The notes under the pieces were generated by a model. The model saw only the letters and a program-made list of their open reading frames with translations, was not told the DNA's origin and searched no databases. From positions 248,001-312,000 of the forward strand of contig CM034388.1 of NCBI GenBank assembly GCA_019925095.2: 64,000 nucleotides of DNA, given 5' to 3'. Made by a program: the position numbers and the translations under genes. Shown here one piece after another: positions 40,644 to 51,500 of the stretch; position 1 is the first letter of the stretch; every line of letters starts with the position of its first letter. This DNA comes from Dendrolimus kikuchii. Its lineage: Eukaryota; Arthropoda; Insecta; Lepidoptera; Lasiocampidae.

Positions 40644-40735
40644 AAACCAAAATCAAATAAAATTACCGCGCTTAAAACCGTTAAAACGTAGTTTTATTAT
40701 GTATACAAGTCGCGAAAACTTAAGAAAATATTAAT

Positions 40736-41454
40736 ACGTAGAGCTGAGAGGGGAGTGCTGCGCTCTCGCTCGCTCGCTGCCGCCCTAGTATGCCATCTCT
40801 TTCGCACCACACGACTATCTTATCCCGGGACGCATATAAGTTTTACACGTACCTAATTACTGTACGTCATTTAATAACAACATCCACTATTGATGTTTAA
40901 CCTTAACCTTAAGTAATATAATTAGATCTGGACTACACATCTGTTGCTTCTCGATAGCAATTAAATATCAAAAATTTTGAAATCATCTATGGACCTATTT
41001 ATACTAAGATTTTAAAACAGTTGTAGTAACTACAGATTTGGGGGTCATTGAATATAGGTACTTCTTGTACTTAGACAACATGTTTCTTAGAATGCTGTGC
41101 GATTATATCCATATTTGTATGATAATTATTATTTTTAGTAAAATTATAAGTTATTTTGAATTTTTATTTTATCCCATAAATTCCTTTTCTGCTTTAGATA
41201 ATTTAAAAATGTAATATATGTATTATGTCTATAAAAGGCGGTTGTATACACTTAAGAATGTGTTTTGTACAGTGACGTTGAAAACAGAGAGGCTAGTTTT
41301 CGCGAAGAACAAAATATGTAAGATTTAAACGCAATCTTAAGCTAAGGATTATATAAAATTCAAATAAAATTTTTAATAGCTGTGTGTATGGATCCGAAGT
41401 TAAACAAATCCCGGACATACGAAACCGATGAAGACAATAGTATAATTATGATGC
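40736..41454. other. Intergenic, no gene seen
   Basis: A short CT-rich patch (CGCTCTCGCTCGCTCGCTGC near 40760), otherwise AT-rich noncoding. Confidence 0.4.
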
Positions 41455-41830
41455 TTTTAAAATTGCCGTTGGAATCAATATAGAATTTATTAGAACTATA
41501 CAAACACGTATAATACAGGTACAAATATAACTGGACACAACCAGTACAAACTGCACAATTCAATAACACGCGTAAAGTCCGTCGCTATACAGATTATCGA
41601 ATGTACACGTCTTGCTTGTATCGTAAACGTCGCTTGACCACCCCTCTCTGCATTGGGCCATTCCATTATAATGCACCGATGCCATATGTTTACCTGGCAT
41701 GCGTCGGCGCAATTCCTAGAAAACATATTCTGCACACCTGCGTAATTATGCCTGCGAACGGCCATAAACGAGTACTAATTACAAATTTTAAACACAAAGA
41801 AAACAAAAGAAGACAGTCATAAAACAGTTT
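41455..41830 (+). repeat. Repeat N, copy 1
   Basis: Shares with 53285-53625 the blocks TATAGAATTTATTAGAACTA, TACAAATATAACTGGAC, CAATTCAATAACACGCG and ATTACAAATTTTAAACACAA, with indels. Open frames here are not conserved in copy 2, so I treat it as noncoding. Confidence 0.65.
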
Positions 41831-42432
41831 ACACGTTATAACAACTCAAACGCCGCGGCAGGTAATAAATACAGGTATGCAGGTGGCCCAATTTGTAATA
41901 ATACTATTATACAGAGTCACCCAAAACCCCGTCAACTAAGAACGTCCACCTTGGTTTCATGAGTAAAAAAAACAAACAATAAAAATCACTGTTGACTCAC
42001 TGCACTTGCCAAAAATCCATTATTTCTTACAAGCTGTTTATTTAACGCCGCAAACGAAATCCGACGACACAATGGCGGCGTCTTCGTGATTCACAATTAG
42101 GGGGGACCTAGATAGATACATACCAGCACACAAAAAGATAATGAAATATGCACGCATCAAGAATATGTAATGAAACAAGAACAAGAGATAGGGTTACCAT
42201 GACTCAAAAACCATTGTTCAGCATTAAATAATAAACAGTGACCTATTAGCAAAGGCTCAATTTAAGTAAAATGTCAATACATTCTGATAAAATTATAATA
42301 AAGAATTCAAGAATCAAGTGAAGAACTCTGCTCTCTGCCTACCCCCATGGGAAACAAGCGTGCTAATATGTATTTATGTATGGGAAACTGGGAAATGTGC
42401 GGAATGTAAATGCGAATTAATAATTTACATAA
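41831..42432. other. Intergenic, 3' of kanadaptin, no gene seen
   Basis: No ORF or repeat recognised. Confidence 0.4.
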
Positions 42433-42438
42433 TTTATT
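42433..42438 (-). terminator. Candidate poly(A) signal of kanadaptin
   Basis: AATAAA on the minus strand, 6 bases past the stop codon. Unusually close, but the only hexamer next to the stop. Confidence 0.4.
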
Positions 42439-42444
42439 TAACAT

Positions 42445-42599
42445 TCAGATTTCTTCTTTCTCCATAATCTCTGGTAGATCTCTATCCGTCTCTTGGTCAA
42501 AATAATTTTCCGGGATAACATAGTCCTCTGGCGGCCTCATTGGTCCGTAGACTTTCTTCTTTTCCGGTTCCAACTCTTCTTTTCTCTCTTTCTGCTCTT
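42445..42599 (-). CDS. Kanadaptin last exon
   Basis: After ATGTACAG it encodes [20 protein letters not shown] and [20 protein letters not shown], stop TGA at 42445-42447. Highly charged C-terminus. Confidence 0.85.
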
Positions 42600-45500
42600 C
42601 TGTACATAAAAAGAAGTATGTCATATAGTGATACAAGTCGTAGCTTACTAACCAAAGCACACGGGACTAATTACAATCATTCGAATGCATGATTATTATT
42701 ATTATAATTAGCAAATGCTGATGGTGAAACCTCGAGAAGAAAATTGGGCATCAAGATGGCTGATGTGTGAACCCCGGTAATCTATATCAAACAATAAAAG
42801 AAAATGTCGAAGCACAAGTGTTATCGATGTTTAAAAAAAAAATGCGGCAACAATTTCCTAGTTATATATCGGAATGGATTATTGTAAGGCTCTTACCGGA
42901 TTCTTCTTCCAACTTGTGCTTCTCTTCCATGATCGCTGTACCTTCTTTACAAGAGTCACTCTCCTGCAGTTGTTTCTCTTCATCAGAGTCCACTTCTTCT
43001 ACGAACTCTGCCTCTTCCTGTCTCGACTGCTCCCTAATTTTAGGTTTCCTCTCTTGGTCTTCTTTTAATCTTATCCTGATATAGAGAATAATTTCAGTAT
43101 TAATTAATATTATTCAACTAAATACTGCGTGTCAGAAATCTTTCTGTATTTTTGGGGTTCCGATATTTAAAGATAAAATAGTAACCCTAAGACTTTCCAC
43201 TCCGATGTCTGTCTATGTATCACACCTGAATATTTCAAGTACTACTAACGCTACAGATATGAAAGGTGATCATGTAGAAGTTACAAATGTGTACAAAAGT
43301 GTAGTTTTTTATTATTGGACTTGACTTTATGTTGTTGGTCCGAAGACCTTACAACTTTACCGGGGATTTTGGGGCGAGGCGCTCGAGCCCGGGGGGGCAA
43401 CTTGCTCGAGGGAGCTCCCTAAGGAATTTTACCTCGGCTGGACTGTTGCCATGAGAGGGGGATGAATTTAATGATACCAACCATAGGGCGACACAAGGCA
43501 CTAATTGAGAACGGGCGACGGGTAATATAAAGCACGAGGGGAAGGATCCCGGCGGGCCGGGATCGGTGGTTCGCGGCAGCCTACGCTATCTTACTGCCGT
43601 TTCGCAACGTGTTATGGCTGGGAGAGAAGGAACGGCGAAAGAAACTTCCCAGCAACACGCCTAGTCTATCCTGGGGGGGGGGGGGGGGCTATGTCTCCTA
43701 GCGTCCCTCGCGGGGACGTGGAGAGATCTTGATTGACGCCGTCGTCAGTGTCTGTCTGTCCATACCTGCCAGCCTGCCGTCCTAACCGCGGGAGGACTGA
43801 TCCGGGCCAGCCGTTTCGTAATAATAAAAAACGTGTAGTGTAAATTTATGAAAGTATTTCTTCTTGTATAAAAAAATTACATAAAATGCTGTTCACAATA
43901 ATACGAATTTCTATAAAGACTTAAGACCGCTACTAGAAGTAATTTATTTATTTAATTTTATTTAAGTTTATGGCTTGGCAGCTAGGCCTTTAAGCCAGAT
44001 CTTAGTTTACAATATAGTGTCTTCATTTTCTTAAGCCTATGTGTAGCACGGCTGAACTGAAGGTAATCAGCTAGTGCCATCCAACGGAGTTCTTGTGACA
44101 ACTCTAAAGACCACATTCGACTATACAGTTCACATTTCTCACAAAAACACATAACTACTACTCAAAAACTATCAATATCCTACAACTACTGTTCATTTTA
44201 GAGTAATTTTACACATTTTTAGAAAATAAAACTGCACAGCACAACATCTCCTTTCAGTTCCCGCCACTAGAAGATGAAGAGCAGCACTTTGTTCTCTTTA
44301 CCTCCTATGGGGACTCGTTTTTATGGTTCCTTGGCCAATGTTTGTCACCAAACAACTGAGAGTCCGACTCGCACACGGCCACTTGTGGGGGGGGGGGGGG
44401 GTCAACTCACCTCTTTCCGTAGACAACTGAGTTGGTCCCCACTTTGACCGCCATCTTGGAGTCCTTCTTGAGCAACGGCGGCAGGTGCGCCGGCCTCGCG
44501 ATCTCGGCCAACCGTTGACTCTTTGCTAACTCCGTTTTTAACCTTTGTATGAGCATCTGAAATTAAATTATATACTTAATTACTTTTCTTTCTCAAGGGG
44601 ACAGCCTCACGGACTGCGAGTCGGACTTCGACCGACAAAAATCCTCCCTTTCTGCTGTATCTTCCTACCTTCTACTTCTCATCTTCTGTTTGTCTTATTT
44701 TATTAATATACTAGAGTTAACCCCACGGCCGTGCCGCGGGTCAACCTCTAGTGCGTGCCTGTTGGTATTATGAATTTCACACCCTAGCCTGGTTAAATAT
44801 ATGTAACACATTTTGCTCGTGGCGCTGCGTTCGCCCCTTTTCCTTCGCCTTTGTGTGACGTTGTGCTATGGACGATCTCTTTATACGAAATAAAGTATTA
44901 GTAGAATTCTTATGGTTTTACTGGTGCCTTCCCATAATACTATTTAAGTGCAATAGTGCCTGGTTTAAAGAGGTTACAACACAGGTCACATTGTATTAAA
45001 TTTTTATGTTAATGCTATTTGCCCCGGAAGATTCGCTTCATTTTATATCTTATCTCCGGGATAAAAAGTATCTATACCAATTTTCGGTATTAAAACTATA
45101 TACGAGGGCGACACTGATAGTTTTTAGAACGGGCCACTTTTAAAGAATATAATAAAAAAATAAGTTTAAATTTTGAAACTAGAACTCTTTGCTAATATTA
45201 TTGAGTACTAATTTCATTCATTTGTCATTTGTTTTACGATTTGGCGGCAAATTGAAATTTGTCTTTGTCACGCCAGTATGAATTTAACGCGAGAAAATTT
45301 TCGTACTATGATTTTTTATGACTTTCAATGTCATTTAAGTAAAACAAGAATGTTATGACAGACTTCGATTGGCCTTTCACGATGAAGCCCCTTCTCGGGC
45401 CACTGTTTATAACTGGTTTAATGAGTTTAAACGTGGTCGCACCAATCTCAATGATGCTTTGCGTGAGGGACGGCCTTCTACGGCGACGACTGAAGATAAC

Positions 45501-48500
45501 ATTAGTGTTGTGCGGTGTATGATAGAGACTGATCCAAGAGTAACCTATCAGCAGATTCGGACAAGTTTAGGCATTGGTATGACTCAAGTGCACAAAATCC
45601 TCCACAAACATTTAGCCGTTAGGAAGCTTTGTGCCCGGTGGATACCTCATTATTTGACTGAGGCCCAAAAACTCCGTCGTGTTGATTGGTGCCGTGAAAT
45701 GATACAAGGATTTAACGGAGGTGACTCAAAAGCTGTGTTCGACATACTTACGGGTGACGAAAGCTGGATTTATTGCTATGATCCGGAAACCAAAAGACAA
45801 TCTGCTCAGTGGGTGTTTCCTTCCGAGGAGTTGCCAACTAAATTGAAGAGAGGTCGAAGTGTAGAAAAAAATATGGTGGCCTCATTCTTCGGAAGGATCG
45901 GTCATTACGCGACAATTGTTTTAGAAGGTCAAAAGTCAGTTACTGCAGAGTGGTATACTAACAAATGTTTGCCACTTGTCTTCGAAAAAGTTCGAGAGAA
46001 ACGACCTCGCAGTAGGATCCTCCTTCACCACGATAACGCCTTCTCGCACACCGCCGGGCAAACGATCGACTATTTGGCGTCGTCAGACGTGGAATTGCTA
46101 CGTCACCCGCCATATAGCCCGGACCTCGCACCTTGTGAGTTTTATTTATTCCCGAAAATAAAAGAAAAACTTCGAGGAAAACATTTTATGGACGCCAAGG
46201 AAACAGTGGCTGCGTTCCAGAAGGCCATCGAAGAGACCCCTAAGGATGAGTGGGCAAAGTGCTTTTCTCGGTGGTTCTATCGAATGCAGAAAGGTATTGA
46301 TGTGAATGGAAACTATTTTGAAAAGATATAATAAAAATAATAACTTGCTAGTTTGCTCAGTTTTTGACTTTCTAAGAACTTTCAGTGTCACCCTCGTATG
46401 TACACCAAAATGACCAAATTAACCAAAATGACGAAACTGGCAAATCACAAAATAAAAAAACCTATCCTACTTTCTGGGATAATCTTTACATAAATCCATC
46501 CCCAAACTTATCCCGTTATCCGGGATGAAAAGTATCCCTTGTCCACCCTCGGTATTAAAATTACATATTTTCCGTAAAAGCGTAACAAACAGAGAGAAAT
46601 AGTTTTATCCCGGAAACTATCCAATTTTTCGGGATAAAAAGTATCCTATGTTCATTCTCGGCATCGAAAATATATATATATACTAGCTGTGCCCGCGACG
46701 TCGTCCGCGCGGAATTTGCTTTCAAAACCCTCCGATTTTGAAACATTCGTCATTGGTGCTCCGCTCCTATTGGTCTTAGCGTGATGCTATATAGCCTATA
46801 GCCTTCCTCGATAAATGGCTATCTAAAACTGAAAGAATTTTTCAAATCAGACCAGTAGTTCCTGAGATTAGCGCGTAGTATATTTGGCTACAACACTAAT
46901 ACTTACATTTTAAATATCGCGATATCTTTTGAATGAAACGTCCGAATTGAATAATTCAAAAAGTTCTAGAAAGGTATTGAATTCGTCTTGAATATGGAGT
47001 AATTTATTTTGATAAGGATTAATACCAAGGTACAAAATAAAGAGTTTTTGAAGCGGACGGCATTTTAATTATTAAAAATAATAAAAGAAAACACTTATTG
47101 TGAGATAACTACAATAGTTAGACATATGGTTACACGATATTTTTTGTAGACAATTATATGTTCTGCGAAATGGTAGTACATTGTTTTGTTCTATAATCAA
47201 TAGTTTTCGCAGCGCACGCCGTGTAAGGATTTTTTCGGATCATTTTTTTACACCTTGGGTTACATTATTGGACTTTTAGTAAGGATCCCTAATTTTTTTG
47301 AAAATATAATATAGCCTATAGCCTTCCTCGATAAATGTACAATTAAACACTAAAAAGAATTTTTCAAATCGGACCAGCGGTTCCTGAGATTAGCGCGTTT
47401 AAACAAACAAACTCTTCAGCTTTATAATATTAATATAGGATGTTCACGCCACCGCGTAACGAACGATGATTCCCCGAAAAAGTAATTTACCCCGCACTTC
47501 CGCGTCTCAACGATCAGTCTGAATCGATCCGTCGTAAAGACATTCACGCATCGCGCGCGCATTTGAGATATCCACCCAATTGCAATACTAATCGGGTTCC
47601 AAGAGCTTGGTGATAAGTGGCAAGTGAATCTAGTTGTGAAGCGGGAGATATATAACAAGAGAACACGCACTGCTGCTCCTGTATCGCAGACGCTCCGGTT
47701 ACTCAGCTCATATTATTACGGGTGAGTCCATTTATCTCCATTCCCTCTTACCCTTGCACCCTTGAAATCTGGCAATCGGCCAGATCATATGGTCCTTCGA
47801 GCCGGATCGTCTGCGATACAGGAGCAGCAGTGCGTGTTCTCTTGTTATATATCTCCCGCTTCACAACTAGATTCACTTGCCACTTATCACCAAGCTCTTG
47901 GAACTTTTTTTTGAAAATTTTTTTGGGCCCCGGCAGGCCAATAGCCTTCGGCACGATCTTCAATTTCGCTCTTTTAGGTCCTATCAATCCAAACTACACA
48001 AAGCCTGAGCCTCAAGTTAATTCAGCACTAGTAAATATTGACTGTTTACAACCCCAACACTCAAATAAAGAAATACACTCCGCTCTGGAGAGATTCTGGG
48101 AAGTCGAAGAAGTGCAATCAAAGGACAACTCAACCTCTGACGAGTGTGAGGAGAACTTTCGTTCTACCACCACACGTGATCCCACAGGGCGATACATAGT
48201 ATCCCTTCCCTTTCTTACAAAGGCACCTAAGCTCGGTGCAACCCACGCTATTGCACTACGACGATTCCTTAATTTGGAGCGCAAACTCCAAAGAGATCCT
48301 ACCCTCCGCTCAAAATATATCGACTTCATGAAGGAATACATTAACATGGGCCACATGGCTCTTTGTCACCCCAGCACATTCAAAGGAAAAGACCATTTTT
48401 ACGTCCCGCATCATGGCATCTTCAAAGCCAACTCTGAAAAACTTCGCACGGTTTTTGATGGCAGCTGTAAGAGCTTTAATGGTGTCAGTCTTAATGACTG

Positions 48501-51500
48501 TCTGCACACTGGCCCACCGCTCCAACGTGATATTACTGACATCATTCTAAATTTTCGTACTCACAAAGTGGTCTTTAGTACAGACATCCAGATGATGTTT
48601 AGAAATATACTAGTTCACCCAGACCACAGACGGTTCCAACTCATTCTATGGCGCTCTTCTCCAGATCAACCTCTGCTCACTTACGCCCTGTCCACTGTCA
48701 CGTATGGCCTACGACCCAGCCCCTTCCTCGCCAATCGATCTATTATACAGCTGGTCACTGATGAAGGTCACCGTTTTCCCCAGGCTGCACAGGTTCTTAC
48801 GCACTCCATATTCGTGGATGACATTCTGACTGGGCATGATTCAGTTGACAAGGCAATAGCTCTGCAGACTGAACTCATTGAGTTACTAGCCCTAGGGGGA
48901 TTTCATTTGCGAAAGTGGACCTCAAACTCTCGTCAGCTTTTAGAACGCTTCCCGGATGATCAATGTGACATACCCAAGGATTTTGATGTTGTACCCGACT
49001 CCAATGCAATCAAGGAACTTGGTATGCAATGGATACCACAAACGGACGAATTTACATATCACATTTCGGTACCTACACTGGAAAAATTTACCAAAAGGTC
49101 AATACTCAGTACCATCGCTCGTTTATACGATCCTAGTGGATGGATCAGCCCAGTTATTTTCCGCGCAAAACTGCTCATTCAGCACCTATGGACTCTAAAG
49201 TTAGACTGGGATGAATCGGCTCCCAATGATGTCACATTTCAATTTCAGCATATTTTTGAAGACTTACCTCTACTCTCTGCTCTTCGACTCCCCAGAACAA
49301 TTTGCACCAGCAAAGATTCCACCTACACCCTACACGGTTTTGCCGATGCATCCGAATCCGGATATGCAGCCGCAGTCTATCTTCATGAAACGAATATCAC
49401 GGGTCAGGTACACGTCAGACTACTTGTTTCTAAATCCAAGGTAGCCCCCATTAAAACCCGACAGACTATACCAAAGCTGGAACTTTCAGCTGCACACCTC
49501 ACTTCGCTGCTCATTTCTCGCGTCTCTGTTCAACTTTCTGCCCACATTACCATTCAGCAACACTTTTGTTGGTCAGACAGTACTATCGTACTCGCCTGGC
49601 TTAAAACTCCTTCTCAATCCCTACAGGTCTTTGAGGCCAATCGAGTCTCTGCCATTGCAGCCAATCCATGTAACCCTACTTGGAGACATGTACCCTCAGC
49701 TCTTAACCCTGCCGACTGTGCTAGCAGGGGAATATCAGCACAGGAACTCTTAGCCTATGACCTATGGTGGTCGCCTACTTGGCTCAAGGCCCCACCTGAT
49801 ACCTGGCCCACGATGCCCCCTGCTTTGGGTCATCACGTACTGCCTGGTCTAAAACCAAGAAAAATGGTAGCTCACATCGCGGTTCCTGATCTAGACACGG
49901 ATTTACTCACGAGATTCAGCTCCTTAGACACACTTGTAGGCGTAACCGCATGTATTAAACGTTTTGCACACAATTGCTTGGTATCTTCTCACTCTCGCAT
50001 CGTTGGTCCCATTACCGTAGACGAACGTAAGAAAGCGCTATTACACTGGGTACGCTCAGTCCAACAAAATATGTTCGCTGAAGACATCCACCGACTGCAA
50101 ACTAACAAATTATGTACAGTGCGAATACAACGCCTCTCGCCCTTTCTCAAGGATGGTCTTCTTAGAGTAGGAGGGCGCTTGTCCAACTCAGACCTTAGAT
50201 ATGACACACAACATCCCCTCATCTTACCCAGTTCAAGCCCCCTTGTGGACCTAATTATAGATCATTTCCACACTATACACTGCCACCCGGGCGCAGATAC
50301 ACTACACGCACTACTCCGTCAACAATACTGGATTTTATCTGGAAGGCGAGTCATTCGTCACCGTGTCTTTAAATGTGTACGCTGTTTTAGGCATCGAGCT
50401 CAGCCGAATCCCCCTTTTATGGCCGACCTACCGGCTGATCGAGTCAGCCCACAACCGGTGTTTAGTCAAGTGTCCACGGATTTTGCCGGACCATTCCTAA
50501 TTAAATCAAGTACTCTACGCAATGCCAAACTTCTCAAAGGCTACTTTTGTGTTTTCGTTTGTCTCGCCACCAAGGCAGTGCACTTAGAGGCTGTCTCGGA
50601 ACTTTCTACGGACGCCTTTTTTGCGGCACTGCAAAGGTTCGTTAGTCGGCGCGGAATCCCTACCCTAATTCGCTCTGATTGCGGTACAAACTATGTCGGC
50701 GCAAGAAATCAGCTCATAGAAGTACAAAACTTCTTAAAGGCCAATGATGATAGAATTACGCACAAGCTAGCCACACAGCAGATCACATGGTTGCTCAATC
50801 CGCCCTCAGCTCCTTCTTTTGGCGGTCTGCACGAGGCAGCCGTGAAATCTACTAAGCAATTACTCTATCGCGTATTAGGTGAGCAGCATCTGACCTTTGA
50901 AGAATTTTCTACACTCTTAGCCCGTATTGAGGCCGTTCTCAACTCTCGACCACTCTGCCCTCTGTCTTCAGACCCTACAGACTTCGAAGTCCTAACCGCT
51001 GGTCATTTCCTTATAGGTCGCCCACTTACCGCATTACCCGAACATTCCCATGAATCCTCTCCTCCATCAACCCTACGACGTTTTCGCTTAGTGCAAGCGT
51101 TGGCTCAGCGATTTTGGACCTTGTGGTCGAAATCCTACCTGCACACTCTCCAATCCCGATCTAAATGGACTACGGAAACCAGTCGACCCAAGATTGGTGA
51201 GCTGGTACTCATAAAGGAGGATAATCTTCCCAGACTCCAGTGGAAGATGGGAAGAATAAAGAAGATTCTGCCCGGAAAGGATGACGTCATCCGAGTCGTA
51301 GAACTCAGCACCAAGGATGGCAGCTTAACGAGACCAGTCACAAAGATTGCTCGTCTTCCCCCCGACGACAACAGCACTTAGTCAGCACTATAAATGGGAG
51401 CCGTCACCTTTTCCCCGGGCCCCAGGATGTTCACGCCACCGCGTAACGAACGATGATTCCCCGAAAAAGTAATTTACCCCGCACTTCCGCGTCTCAACGA

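Larger units (their letters stand above)
39990..40735. mobile_element. Penelope-like head-to-head inverted pair, arms about 340 bp
   Basis: The minus-oriented arm (39990-40372) and the plus-oriented arm (40387-40735) are near-perfect reverse complements over the terminal repeat (ACTACGTTTTAACGG ... AGCTCTAATAATTTT). They meet in a short centre with GCTAGGAGGAGCTAGGAGC. Each has a hammerhead motif. No coding sequence remains. Confidence 0.8.

Noticed and set aside
42767..43084. Plus-strand ORF of 105 codons
   Set aside because: Antisense of a kanadaptin exon whose splice sites and phase fit the minus strand.
43675..43688. Homopolymer G and C runs (also 4330, 15605, 44387, 59687) as regulatory elements
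   Set aside because: Length likely varies with sequencing error; no conserved context beyond the LINE leader.
47812..47835. DTGA motif in the BEL/Pao frame, resembling an aspartic protease active site
   Set aside because: It lies in the inverted LTR copy and is produced by reading LTR sequence backwards; no protease context surrounds it.
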